Below the pieces are notes generated by a model. The model ran no database searches. It was not told where the DNA came from and saw only the letters and a list, made by a program, of their open reading frames with translations. A program made the position numbers and the translations under genes. 64,000 nt of DNA, taken from contig CP136069.1 in the NCBI GenBank assembly GCA_032622095.1, forward strand, positions 103,198,278 to 103,262,277. The letters run 5' to 3'. Positions 11,762 to 21,401 of this stretch are shown piece after piece. How positions within the stretch are numbered: position 1 is the first letter of the stretch; each line of letters starts with the position of its first letter. This DNA is from Siphonodentalium dalli (Eukaryota > Mollusca > Scaphopoda > Gadilida > Siphonodentaliidae).

Positions 11762-14179
11762 CGTAATTCAGCTGTCAAAACATTTGGACAGAAAAGAAAA
11801 TTCTCGTCCCAGATAACTAACCACCGATCTTTCTCTACAAAACCGTGGTTTACAAATAAATGTAGGGAACTGAGAAAAATATTCCGAAAATGGCAGAATA
11901 AATACAGACACACGAGGGATCCTAAAGACAAATTCGAGATGAGAAATACTGAAAAAACATACAAGAAAGCCCTAAATAATGCAATTAAATCTTATGACGT
12001 AGAGATCAAAATAAAAATGGATAATCTTTTCAGAACAGATATCAAGGCATTTTGGGCCGAACTTAAAGGGAAACCACGTTCTCAAAAAGCTGGGGTATCC
12101 ATAGATGATTTTGTCACACATTTTAAAGAGCTAAATTCTAGAAGAACGTCATTTTCGCCAAATGGACACATTCACCAACCGGGTGAGCCTATAGAATATA
12201 GTTTTAACGATCCGATAACTGGAGATGAAATAGTGTCTTGCATCAAAAATCTAAAACACAACAAAGCATCGTCCGAAGATGGAATTATTAACGAGTATTT
12301 GAAGGCCACGGTAGAAAGGCTTATGCCACTTTATGTTGACATATTCAATCTTATCTTTGAATCTGGCACTATTCCCGAATCTTGGAGAGTAGGTTCAATT
12401 ATCCCAATTTACAAGAAGAAAGGATCGCTTAGTGATCCGAATAATTACCGCGGTATTACTATATTGAGCTGCCTGGGCAAGCTATTCACTGCCATCATAA
12501 ACAAACGTTTAAATCAATTCTCTGACCAACAAAACTTAATCCATGATAACCAAAGTGGATTTCGGAAACACCATTCCACAAATGACAACGTATTTCTTTT
12601 GCATACTTTGATTGAATTGACAAAATTTAAAAAGAAAAAGTTATATTGCGCATTTATAGACTTTGAAAAAGCTTTCGATACCGTTTGTCGTGATGCGCTT
12701 TGGTACAAATTATTATTAAATGGTATCGATGGTAAAATGTATAATATCATCATCGACATGTATACGGACATAACGGCTAAAGTTATTCATAATGGTCAAT
12801 CATCCAATAGTTTTCCTTCATTCATTGGCCTAAAACAAGGCGGCAATCTCTCACCTTTTTTATTTTGTCTGTACATAAATGATTTAACTGACTTCTTAGC
12901 GTCGACTGATATCAGAGGTCTAACATGTATTTCGCAGGAATGCGAAGAGAAACTAGACAGTTATTTGAAATTATTCATGTTATTATATGCAGACGACACG
13001 GTCTTATTTTCAGACGACCAAGATGACCTACAGCTACATTTGGACTATTTTGAGGACTATTGTACCACGTGGATGTTAAAAGTCAATATCGCCAAATCTA
13101 AAGTGGTCTGTTTCGCTAGACGTAAACCAAAGCACCTGGCATTTAGATACAATAATAAAATTTTGGACGTAGTTAAATCATTTACTTATTTAGGAATAAT
13201 TTTTAGTAAGAGTGGATCTTTCCTTGAAATGAAACGATATGCTACAAACAAAGGACTAAGAGCTATGTATGATGTACTGAGAATCGGTCGTAAAAACAAG
13301 CTTTCTATACAAGCTCATTTACAACTATTTGACACTATGGTCACCCCCGTTCTTCTATACGGTTGCGAAACTTGGGGTACGGGCGATAACTCAATTATCG
13401 AACGTGTTCACCTTAAATTTTGTAAGATGCTATTGGGTTTGAAATCATCAACACCAAGTTATATGGTCTATGGAGAACTAGGTAGATTTCCTCTCCACAT
13501 GAACATTAAAATTAGAATATTGAACTTCTGGACCAAACTAATAAATGCCTCTGGAAATAAACTAACCTCTCAAATTTATAATCTTTGTTGTCAGCTTTCA
13601 GAGGACGAAACTTACAAACTACCATGGATAAGGTATATTCAAAACATGCTTGACAAATGTGGAATGTCATATGCATGGTTATGCCAACACCACATAGAAG
13701 ACGATATAATTATTAAGGCAGTAAAATCCCGCATGCAAGATCAATTTAAGCAAGAATGGGCCTCATCAATGGAGGCCTCTACTAAGGGGTTGACGTATAA
13801 GGCAATCAAAGCAAACTTTGGAATCGAAAAATACATACATAATTGGAGCCTTAAAGATGTGCAGATTCTCGCGAGATTCAGAACAGCAAATCATGTACTC
13901 CCGGTAGAACGCGGTCGTTGGAACAAAATCCCGTATATTCAACGTACATGTGAACTTTGTACCCGTAACGTAATCGGTGATGAATACCACACGCTTCTTA
14001 GTTGTGATGCTTTTGTAGATGAAAGAAAACGATACATACCGCGTGCATATTATAACTTTCCCAATGAAGCTAAATTCCGCATCCTTTTGTCAAATAGTAA
14101 GCCCAGTTTCACGAAGAGGCTCTGCATGTTTATCAGTGTTGTCAACCGAAAACTAGCCGTTCTCCTCAGTTTTCAATGA
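11756..14179 (+). CDS. LINE reverse transcriptase with CCHC tail (5' truncated)
   Basis: Non-LTR retrotransposon ORF2 remainder of 807 residues that copies its own RNA at a nicked target. RT motifs are in order: GSIIPIYKKKG and NNYRGITILS (about 213-237), NQSGFRKHHST (265-275), AFIDFEKAFDTV (299-310, catalytic Asp), GLKQGGNLSPFLF (358-370) and LLYADDTVLF (409-418, catalytic YADD). The C-terminal domain has ARFRTANHVLPVERGRW and a CCHC knuckle (C732, C735, H745, C750). The first codons come from the flanking element, so there is no genuine start. The frame has no internal stop or frameshift. The C-terminal domain is homologous to the fragment at 15890-16717. Exact clade (CR1/Jockey-like, I-like or RTE-X-like) is not resolved by eye. 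Confidence 0.9.
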   Translation: MFRNSAVKTFGQKRKFSSQITNHRSFSTKPWFTNKCRELRKIFRKWQNKYRHTRDPKDKFEMRNTEKTYKKALNNAIKSYDVEIKIKMDNLFRTDIKAFWAELKGKPRSQKAGVSIDDFVTHFKELNSRRTSFSPNGHIHQPGEPIEYSFNDPITGDEIVSCIKNLKHNKASSEDGIINEYLKATVERLMPLYVDIFNLIFESGTIPESWRVGSIIPIYKKKGSLSDPNNYRGITILSCLGKLFTAIINKRLNQFSDQQNLIHDNQSGFRKHHSTNDNVFLLHTLIELTKFKKKKLYCAFIDFEKAFDTVCRDALWYKLLLNGIDGKMYNIIIDMYTDITAKVIHNGQSSNSFPSFIGLKQGGNLSPFLFCLYINDLTDFLASTDIRGLTCISQECEEKLDSYLKLFMLLYADDTVLFSDDQDDLQLHLDYFEDYCTTWMLKVNIAKSKVVCFARRKPKHLAFRYNNKILDVVKSFTYLGIIFSKSGSFLEMKRYATNKGLRAMYDVLRIGRKNKLSIQAHLQLFDTMVTPVLLYGCETWGTGDNSIIERVHLKFCKMLLGLKSSTPSYMVYGELGRFPLHMNIKIRILNFWTKLINASGNKLTSQIYNLCCQLSEDETYKLPWIRYIQNMLDKCGMSYAWLCQHHIEDDIIIKAVKSRMQDQFKQEWASSMEASTKGLTYKAIKANFGIEKYIHNWSLKDVQILARFRTANHVLPVERGRWNKIPYIQRTCELCTRNVIGDEYHTLLSCDAFVDERKRYIPRAYYNFPNEAKFRILLSNSKPSFTKRLCMFISVVNRKLAVLLSFQ

Positions 14180-14377
14180 CCACAGACCGAACGTCGACAA
14201 TATAATGTTATGGTATACATATATTATTATATATATATCGATTTGTCACATCCATCATTTATATACATTTGAACACGTGTCATGTCCACACTGTGATCTT
14301 GTTGATTATTTGTGTTTTTCTGATATGTAATTCTTTAAACCCATGTACACATGGTGTAAGAATAAACAATTATTATA
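11762..14377 (+). mobile_element. 5'-truncated LINE inserted into another LINE
   Basis: A plus-strand LINE that starts in the linker between endonuclease and RT and runs to a 3' UTR with AATAAA at about 14361. It interrupts the minus-strand LINE precisely: the endonuclease of the host element reads on from about 14378 to 11761 when this segment is skipped. Loss of the 5' part is the normal result of incomplete target-primed reverse transcription. No clear target-site duplication is visible at the two edges. The RT frame is open over 800 codons, so the insertion is young compared with its neighbours. Confidence 0.8.
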
Positions 14378-14771
14378 ATTACCATCGTCATTTCCTGCTC
14401 TGGTCTTATAGATGAGTGGATGATAACCATCTAACAGGAAATCTTGGTTATTGTGTATTTTGAACACTTCGGTGAGTCCTATAATGTCAAATACATTGCT
14501 GTCATATTGTAGATCACAGAGTAATGAGTTGAATTGGTCCCAATTTGCATTCAAACTCCGACAATTGAGATTCAAGATTTAAGGAACCAAACTTAGCTTT
14601 AAATTCCGATGGTGAGTGGTAGTGACAACGGTGATTATGAACGCTAAATGGCGAGTCGGGAACTAGTTCATCAGGATCATTGGTTTGTTTTAGAAGTTCC
14701 TCGTATAATGTAATGAAATTCATGTTCGGATTTCCATTCACCTCATCGAAATTTACTCTATGTACCATCAT
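14378..14771 (-). pseudogene. LINE endonuclease, N-terminal part (split, frameshifted)
   Basis: This is the N-terminal piece of the minus-strand LINE whose other half lies at 10783-11761. From an ATG at 14771 it encodes a short leader with YHSPSEFKAKF. After a frameshift near 14575 it continues in another frame with NLNCRSLNANWDQFNSLL, FDIIGLTEVF (the endonuclease glutamate block) and GYHPLIYKTRAGND. The last codons meet NKSARGGVG at 11761, which restores the usual family order. The 2.6-kb insertion and the frameshift make it non-functional. Beyond 14378 the open frame continues into the inserted LINE and should be ignored. Confidence 0.8.
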
Positions 14772-14853
14772 GTTTGTAGTCTGGCATTATATATACATAA
14801 CTGAGCAATGTACGACATATACGGAACAAAGAAACAAATGGATTTATATAAAA
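14772..14853. other. Flank between LINE and Helitron copy
   Basis: A short AT-rich stretch upstream of the minus-strand LINE start. It may hold LINE 5' UTR. Nothing specific can be recognised. Confidence 0.3.
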
Positions 14854-15888
14854 CTAGCAGGTTAGCCCGCCACTGGCGGCATTCGTCCCATGGCTTTGTT
14901 TCAGAAACATGACATTTTTGTAATTATTTTGTTTTTATTTATTTTTGTTTTTTATTTTTGAATATGAATTTAATGTTTTTTAAATTTAATATATTTTGTT
15001 TCTGAATTGTTTTTTTATTGTTAATTTTTGTTAATTTTCAATTGTTTTAATTAAATTGTAAATTGTTTTAATTAATTTTTTTGTTTCTGGCGGAAAAATT
15101 TACCCGTAGAAATCCCCCCCTTCCTAGGAACGACAGACAACGAATTCTTTGTTTCGTGAAATCTCTCTACGATAACATTGCATTGAATTTAAAACAAACG
15201 CTTCCCGTCGGGAAATCTGTCTTCGGGTCGTTGTTGTTGGCACCACGGCTCCCCGAAAACTCTCACATTGCCGAAAACGTGTATTTAGTAATATCGTTGT
15301 TGTTGATATTTACGGCTTGGTGGCTATTTTCTTATTTAGCAAGTTTGAGCTCAATCGGTTAGAGTCTATAAAGGACACACTCATATATATGACACTTCCC
15401 GTAGGTAGCAAGTTTGAGCTCAATCGGCATTCCCTGGAATTTCCCGGAGATTGGCAGATTCCAGTAGCTTTATAACGGTATATCTGGGGAGAAATCTGAT
15501 GCTATATTTGTGATTATCTGGGATGATTTCGGTATATACCAAAGGTATATACTGTAAAAACTGTAAAAACAGAGCGCGCCATCCGTGCTCGCAGGGAATA
15601 AATTTCGAGCGATAACGTTTGCGTTCCCGTATAACTCTGCAGATGCGAATAACGTTGAATGGGAAACAGACGCTCTTTATAGAGATGCGTCAAAAACAAA
15701 CGCTCATTAAATAATCACTTGATTAACCCCCGCCGTGCCTTTGCGGTGATTTGAGATTGGAGAACGGGTGCTCTGAGCTTACTAAACCGCGACCACGGTC
15801 GTGTCGGTTGGATTTGACACTTACATAGGAAGTTTGAGCTCAATCTTTACACGCGTTTTGGATTCTATGAAGTACACACACATATACG
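14854..15888 (-). mobile_element. Non-autonomous Helitron copy (isolated), 5' end lost
   Basis: Minus-oriented member of the family that forms the array at 26.5-38 kb. Its 3' end is CTAG at 14854-14857 (read on the minus strand CCTGCTAG followed by T), preceded by the hairpin CGCCAGTGGCG. The interior from about 15080 to 15885 closely follows 26.7 kb and 28.9-29.7 kb, including CATTCCCTGGAATTTCCC, GACGCTCTTTAT and CATTAAATAATCACTTGATT. The expected 5' end is replaced after ACACACATATACGA by LINE coding sequence, so a LINE inserted here or a recombination joined them. Confidence 0.75.
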
Positions 15889-16860
15889 AATGCCGATTAT
15901 GCTGTATGGTGGTGAAGTTTGGTGTTTCGAGAAAACTCAAATTTTGGAGACCATACATCTTAAATTCTGCAAATTTATCACAACAATGAAGTCTAGCACA
16001 CCAAACTACATGGTATATGCAGAATTGGGAAGATACCCCGTAATGATCGAAATTAAGTGCCGAGCCATATCATATTGGTCAAAACTAGTATCGCACGAAG
16101 GATCAGAATTAGCTAAAAATGTATTCCTTCTACTCAGATATCTCAATGATGGTGATGCCATACTACAAAACAAGATTAAATGGATTTCGTTTATCAAAGA
16201 AACTCTGCGAGAAGTAAATATGGAAAGTGCGTGGCAGAATCAGTCACCACTAAGCAAGACAGACATGAAACACATGAAAGCGAAATTAATAGAGCAACAC
16301 ACATGCTGCCTCTTCGGCATGCTAAATATGTCTATTTCAAGCCGTGCCATATTTTATCGAAACATAAAGGATTCTGTCAGATTGAGCCGATACTTAGTAT
16401 ATATGCCATCTCATCTAGCTACGTATTTACTGAAATTTAGAACAGCCAATCACAGACTACCGATAGAGCAATGCAGATGGAATAAAAGTACATGTAAAGA
16501 CACGAAATGCCCGTTATGTGGCGAAAATGTATGTGATGAATACCATTTTGTTATTTTGTGTACTGAACTTAACGATCTGCGAGAAACCTATATACCGAAG
16601 TATTACTGGGAAAACCCTAACAGAAATAAATTCTACAGACTGCTGTCACTGCTTAACATAAGTATATTGAAAAGAGTGAGCATTTTCTTAAAATTAGCGT
16701 TTATAAAGTTACCATGAAGCAAGTATTACATTATATTATATATAATGTAAATATTATATGAATTAAACCATTTCAGAAAACATATTCCCAAATGTATTAG
16801 CATTATTTGTATTTATTATCAATATCATATAATATGATGAACTCATTTATTGATAGTTTT
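15889..16860 (+). pseudogene. LINE ORF2 C-terminal fragment
   Basis: An open frame (15890-16717, 275 codons) homologous to residues ~533-800 of the plus-strand LINE at 11756-14179. Shared blocks are LYGGEVWCFE, HLKFCKFITTMKSSTPNYM, YAELGRYPV, LKFRTANHRLPIEQCRW and the CCHC knuckle CPLCGENVCDEYHFVILC. RT motifs are absent because the copy is 5' truncated in the palm/thumb region. It begins abruptly after a Helitron sequence and is followed by about 140 bp of AT-rich presumed 3' UTR. The frame is unbroken, yet without RT it cannot act alone. It is a different, diverged subfamily from the 12-14 kb copy. Confidence 0.85.
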
Positions 16861-16861
16861 T

Positions 16862-17055
16862 TTAGTTTAAACATATTTATTTGTCTAATTTATGTAACAT
16901 ATTATATTATATATGACACAAACATTGTATATACAGACAATGGGATTGGAGGACAAGTGCTGACTCACTTATGGGTACCCCCTCTCCCATATGTTATTAC
17001 ACTGAAAAATAAAATAATTAGTAATGGCAAAGCAACATGACTAGCAAAAACAAGT
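16862..17055 (-). repeat. CR1-type LINE 3' end (3' UTR fragment)
   Basis: Read on the minus strand this ends AAATAAATATGTTTAAAC and contains GGGAGAGGGGGT and CACTTGTCCTCCAATCCCA. The same blocks end the CR1 fragment at 31821-31960. It lies directly downstream of the larger minus-strand LINE, so it may be that LINE's original 3' end, displaced by a same-strand insertion, or a separate short copy. Confidence 0.7.
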
Positions 17056-17056
17056 T

Positions 17057-17083
17057 GAGAGAGAGAGAGAGAGATACTTTATT
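17057..17083 (-). terminator. LINE polyadenylation signal and (TC)n tail
   Basis: On the minus strand AATAAA (17078-17083) is followed by GTATC and an (TC)n run. A short microsatellite after a poly(A) signal is a common 3' end of Jockey/CR1-group LINEs. It differs from the AATAAATATGTTTAAAC end of the neighbouring CR1 3' UTR, which supports two different LINE families meeting here. Confidence 0.7.
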
Positions 17084-17336
17084 CCTCCATATCAACGGAG
17101 ATTGCGTATAATACAGATATATACAACAAAATAATGTTACATAAGATTTGTTAAAGCTCAGAAGTTAGGCATGTAAACAAATGTGCTCAATTTCAGTGCA
17201 ATTTTAGTGAATGGACGCATTTGGTATTCAACGCCAACATACAAAATGGCTAGGATATGTTTAGCCACAATAAAATCGTATCCATGGAAAAGATCGCCAT
17301 TAAGAGGTGTTCATATATACGTTGTGAGTGTACCTT

Positions 17337-20183
17337 CTATTGCGAGCAGAGGAAACAGATGAAGCGAACGCATCGCTTTAATAAGAGAGTCTCGTTGCAG
17401 AGAAGATGAATCTGTAGTGGGATACACCAACCAAAGCAGTATGCTAGAAATGTGTTTTTGCTGAGGTTATCTAGGAGCGCGAATGTTTCTATTCCATGGC
17501 TGTCTATTACTGAATACCAGAATGCATTCCTCGTCACCTGTGCAAAGTCTGACATGCAATCGTGATACATATGGGTAAGAAGATTATCGAATGAATTATG
17601 ACAATGAATACAAGTAGCATCGTTATTGTACGTAGTTTTAGCCAAAATGTTCGCCATTTTTATGCACATAGGATAGTAATCGGGTTCATTGCGGCACAAT
17701 TCCCAGAGTCTCCACGATGAGTGAACATCTGGCTTCACGTTGAATAGGAATCTTAGGGTTTCGTCTTGCTGTACACTGAGATGCACCCTACGGGCATAAT
17801 GTGCAGCAAGGCGATCTCTAATCATCCCCTTCCAAACCGCCTGCGACGGAAAAACACCTGTTTCTACGAAAGGTGTTAGGTAGTGGTACATATCAATTTC
17901 TTTGAGAATTTCAGTTATGTCTTTTAGAAAGCCCTTAATTGGGCGACCAAACAGCCTGTGGCCGTGGAAATCGAATAAAAATATATTAAGAGCCGCTCTG
18001 TGGCTTTTGGGGAGATTCACTAGTGTGCTAAGAAAGAGTAATTTCCTTTTATGCAGCTCGTACTCTATCGGCAATCTTCCCAATAAAGATAAAGCGAATA
18101 TCGTGCTGGTACGTTTAGGTAAGTGCTGCATGTTATCACAATAAGGAAGTGCAGGATCTCCAAAAAGCAAAATCTTTAATGAATAAATGTTGTAAGGAAG
18201 TAATTTATTCAATAGACGAATTCTTGGGATTGAATGTAGGTGGCAATCAAAGAAATAGTGGAAGGCATTTTCTTCACCGTTTTCACAGGTGCAGTCTTTT
18301 GAATTTGCAATGTGATTTAGAACCTTATCGGATAGCAAGTTGCTACATTCACATCGTAATCTACAGTGAAATATGTTATCAGTCCGCTTTCCGACAGAAT
18401 AATACTTTGGTGGTTTGGGTGTTATAGGTTTAATTTTGTTTACATAACAAAGGTGGCGGAGATCTCGAGTCTCAATTTTGGTTGCATTCCAGTTTTTTAC
18501 ACACGTTGGCATGAATGTAGACTCCATTCGTTTGGAATTGGGTTTAAAATGGATAAAGTTTGACGCAAATCTCGTATCATGATCACTTATGTCAGAAAAT
18601 TTTTGGGGAAGTAAGTCGACTGAATATTTGGGCACTTTGTGATTGACAATGTTATGAAAAAGTGAAGAACGCTTTAATTGCCTTCTATCGGAGAGTGTTT
18701 CCCAACCCATTTCTGTTAGTAGACGTTTGTGTGATACTGATCTCGTGCAGCCACTTATTATTCGTGCAGCCTCGTATTCTACATCATCAAGTTTTTTAAG
18801 TAACTTATCTGGTGCTCCAGCCCAGACACTACTCGCATATTCCATGATTGGACGGACGTGTGATAAATAGAGGATTTCAAGAGTTTTTCGGTTCAAAATA
18901 TACTTCAGTCTTCGTAATTGGGATAGTTTAGCATAAGCTCTAGTACATACATTTTCTATATAACTGTCCCATGTTAAGTCGTCATCTATTCCCATGCCTA
19001 GATGCGTGTGTTGTTTAGAATATTCGAGTTGCAGTCCATCAAAGATTATATTCGGTCTCTCAGGGCTTTGTGAACTTGTAAAAAATAGTAATTTTGTTTT
19101 AGAATTATTGAATTTCACTAGCCATGTATCGGCCCACTTTTTTATGTTTTCCATGTCTTTATTTACACTTTGTTCAAGGTTTTGTATGTCCGTATCGGAA
19201 TTTATGAGGCATGTGTCGTCCGCGTATAACCTAACATGCGATTTAATATTGTCTGCAATATCATTTATGTAGATTAAAAAGAGCAAAGGGCCGACCACAG
19301 ACCCTTGGGGGACCCCTGCCGTTATTGGAGAATATTTTGAAAAGCTAGAATTTATTTGCACCCTTTGCTGCCGCCCTTCGAGATAATTTCTGAACCATTT
19401 TAGCAGGGTATCTGTTATTCCATAGTGATTTAGTTTAAGTAAAAGACCTTGGTGCCATACTTTGTCAAAAGCTTTCGAGATGTCGCAGAAAACAGCACAC
19501 GTGCTTTGTTCGGTGTCTACAGCGTGGTGTATATTGTGAAATATTTCAATAAGTTGTTGTTCAGTACTGTGACCTGGTATAAAACCGGATTGGTATTTGT
19601 ATAATAGGTTGTTTATATTTAAATGATTAAAGACTTTGTTGAAGACTACTTTTTCTAGTATTTTACCGACACAACTTATTAATGAGATGGGACGATAGTT
19701 ATTTGGATCATGACGGTCACCATTTTTAAATATTGGTATTATGTTTGCCCTTTTCCATGCTTCGGGGAAACAGCAGCTCTTAAAAGATTTATTAAAAATA
19801 TAACGTAGGGGTTTACTGGTGGAGCTGCGTGTTTCCCTGAGCAATTTATTGTTTATCCCATCAGGACCGTTTGCCTTTTTAATAGGAAGACATTTTAGGA
19901 TTTTAAAAATTTCATTTTCATTTGTCTTAATTTCATTTAAAAACGCATGAGTTCTATCTGAAAAGATCGGTGGCTCCCTTGTATTAGTTTCTAGTGTGCT
20001 GTGTTTAGTGAATATCGTATTGAGGACTTCCGCCTTTTGTATATCATCTTCTATATCTGTATTGTTCGATTTCAATATAGGAATTGTACTGTCGGTCGAA
20101 AAATTGCTTAGTAGTTGTTTGACAGTGTGCCAGAATTGTTTTGGTTTAGAGTTCACGCTTAGATTTTCATCTAGATCATTCAT
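17337..20183 (-). CDS. LINE ORF2 part 2: RT, zinc domain and extra C-terminal module
   Basis: In the same frame as the endonuclease, 948 codons from the first ATG after the stop. RT blocks: ANIIPIFKNGD and NNYRPISLIS (146-170), YQSGFIPGHST (197-207), FCDISKAFDKVW (232-243), AGVPQGSVVGPLLF (289-302) and VRLYADDTCLI (317-327). The thumb and first C-terminal domain follow (SVWAGAPDKLLKKLDDVEYE; CECSNL at 611; CTCENGEENAFHYFFDCH at 631-648). After LLFGDPAL (~672-679) homology with the CR1 fragment at 32 kb ends and about 265 residues of another type begin: LPKRTSTIFALSLLGRLPIE (688-707) and a second knuckle CIHCHNSFDNLLTHMYHDC (858-876). The fusion is in frame. Confidence 0.88.
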   Translation of the reverse strand: MNDLDENLSVNSKPKQFWHTVKQLLSNFSTDSTIPILKSNNTDIEDDIQKAEVLNTIFTKHSTLETNTREPPIFSDRTHAFLNEIKTNENEIFKILKCLPIKKANGPDGINNKLLRETRSSTSKPLRYIFNKSFKSCCFPEAWKRANIIPIFKNGDRHDPNNYRPISLISCVGKILEKVVFNKVFNHLNINNLLYKYQSGFIPGHSTEQQLIEIFHNIHHAVDTEQSTCAVFCDISKAFDKVWHQGLLLKLNHYGITDTLLKWFRNYLEGRQQRVQINSSFSKYSPITAGVPQGSVVGPLLFLIYINDIADNIKSHVRLYADDTCLINSDTDIQNLEQSVNKDMENIKKWADTWLVKFNNSKTKLLFFTSSQSPERPNIIFDGLQLEYSKQHTHLGMGIDDDLTWDSYIENVCTRAYAKLSQLRRLKYILNRKTLEILYLSHVRPIMEYASSVWAGAPDKLLKKLDDVEYEAARIISGCTRSVSHKRLLTEMGWETLSDRRQLKRSSLFHNIVNHKVPKYSVDLLPQKFSDISDHDTRFASNFIHFKPNSKRMESTFMPTCVKNWNATKIETRDLRHLCYVNKIKPITPKPPKYYSVGKRTDNIFHCRLRCECSNLLSDKVLNHIANSKDCTCENGEENAFHYFFDCHLHSIPRIRLLNKLLPYNIYSLKILLFGDPALPYCDNMQHLPKRTSTIFALSLLGRLPIEYELHKRKLLFLSTLVNLPKSHRAALNIFLFDFHGHRLFGRPIKGFLKDITEILKEIDMYHYLTPFVETGVFPSQAVWKGMIRDRLAAHYARRVHLSVQQDETLRFLFNVKPDVHSSWRLWELCRNEPDYYPMCIKMANILAKTTYNNDATCIHCHNSFDNLLTHMYHDCMSDFAQVTRNAFWYSVIDSHGIETFALLDNLSKNTFLAYCFGWCIPLQIHLLCNETLLLKRCVRFICFLCSQ

Positions 20184-20204
20184 ATATCTTTCCTTTGCAG
20201 CTTT

Positions 20205-21401
20205 TTAAAAGTTGTTTACTTTGTTTCGAACACACTTGTACTTGTTCCAGTCAGACTCCCTATTTCTGAGAACTGCCAGTTTTTTAAGTCGGTCCCGTTT
20301 TCTGATGTGTTTTCTGATGATACCATCAAACCAAGGTTTGTCACGTTTTCTGATTGTTATTTCATGGTACGGGATGTGTTTTTTGGAGACAGATAAGAAT
20401 GTTTCAGTGAAAATTTCAACCATTTTGTCTATATGCGTCGAGTCACCTTCAGTATATAATTGTTTTTCCCAATCGATATCGGAGAGTTCCAAATTTAATC
20501 TATCATAATTGCCCTTTGAGTAATTCCACACAGAACGTTTGTAGGATTTTGGTTTATATATTGGGACGCACACTTCAACCGACGTTGCAAGGTGGTCTGA
20601 TACTCCGAGGTCATAAGTTGAGGGGTTCATTGCTTTGATGGTCTCGCTTATTAAGATAGGATCTAATAAAGTTTCAGAGTTCGCTGTTATTCTAGTTGGT
20701 CCGCTTATGACGTTTTTGAGGGTATATTTTGTCATGATTGATTGAAGAGGACCCGATTTTTTCAACAAGTCGCAGTTTAGATCGCCAACTATCACCAGTG
20801 ATGAGTTTAATGACAATGAACGTTCAATCGCTTCGTCTAATTTACTCCAGTATGAATCTATACATTCATTTTCTGAACGGTAGGTTACGCATAAAATAAA
20901 TTTATGCTTGGTCCCTACCTCAAACCATAAAATCTCATCGTCGAAACACAGGAAGTCTAGCAATTTGAAGGCGACATGAGTTGAAAAGTATACGGCAAGT
21001 CCCCCACCATATTCGTTTCTGTCGAGTCGAATTGGGGGGTGACAGTCAGCTAAGGTAATATTTTCACTGGGAAAAGTGGTATTTAGATGAGTTTCACTAA
21101 AGCAGATAATGTCATTATCATCTATGTCCTCTGCAATTCTAGAGATTTTGTTTCTGATGCTGCGTATATTGTAATGAAAAACTGTAAGCGTTTCTTGTTC
21201 AATAGGTCCTGGGTTTTTTTCGGTGTCATTTGATAGTATGATAAGGAGTGAAAGAAGTATGAAAACAGCTAGGTGTTTACAGCGGCGAGGAGTGAAAGCC
21301 AGATTTGTTGGTTTTGTAAAATTGAATTTGATTTTACCTGAACGCAAGCGTACTCTGAATAGACCTATCGCCAGCCTATACTGCATCAGTGGTATATCCA
21401 T
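20205..21401 (-). CDS. LINE ORF2 part 1: 2A-like leader and APE endonuclease
   Basis: A 398-codon frame from an ATG at 21401 to a TAA at 20205. Residues 1-58 form a basic then hydrophobic leader (VFILLSLLIILS at 46-57). Residues 59-66 are DTEKNPGP, matching the DxExNPGP consensus of 2A-like peptides that make ribosomes skip a peptide bond before the last proline. The APE endonuclease follows: FHYNIRSIRNK (75-85), CFSETHL (100-106, catalytic Glu), VIVGDLNCDLL (203-213), GPTRITANSETLLD and GVSDHLAT (266-273). The pre-RT linker KRDKPWFDGIIRKHIRKRDR is present. The TAA differs by one base from the Lys codon expected in this linker, so the stop is probably a recent nonsense change. Confidence 0.88.
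   Translation of the reverse strand: MDIPLMQYRLAIGLFRVRLRSGKIKFNFTKPTNLAFTPRRCKHLAVFILLSLLIILSNDTEKNPGPIEQETLTVFHYNIRSIRNKISRIAEDIDDNDIICFSETHLNTTFPSENITLADCHPPIRLDRNEYGGGLAVYFSTHVAFKLLDFLCFDDEILWFEVGTKHKFILCVTYRSENECIDSYWSKLDEAIERSLSLNSSLVIVGDLNCDLLKKSGPLQSIMTKYTLKNVISGPTRITANSETLLDPILISETIKAMNPSTYDLGVSDHLATSVEVCVPIYKPKSYKRSVWNYSKGNYDRLNLELSDIDWEKQLYTEGDSTHIDKMVEIFTETFLSVSKKHIPYHEITIRKRDKPWFDGIIRKHIRKRDRLKKLAVLRNRESDWNKYKCVRNKVNNF
21204..21227 (-). other. 2A-like ribosome-skipping motif in LINE leader
   Basis: The codons for DTEKNPGP sit 59-66 residues after the LINE start, behind a run of Leu/Ile. Known 2A peptides need DxExNPGP with a helical, often hydrophobic upstream stretch, both present. 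In the published cases the product upstream is released from the endonuclease-RT protein. Thr at the second position is less common than Val or Ile, so activity is uncertain. Confidence 0.75.

Noticed and set aside
11762-11964. First ~68 codons of the minus-strand 393-codon frame as part of the endonuclease
   Set aside because: They are antisense to the inserted plus-strand LINE. The family order is restored only if the frame is joined to 14378-14771.
14306-14377. Last ~24 codons of the minus-strand frame at 14575
   Set aside because: Antisense of the 3' UTR of the inserted LINE; the real continuation is at 11761.
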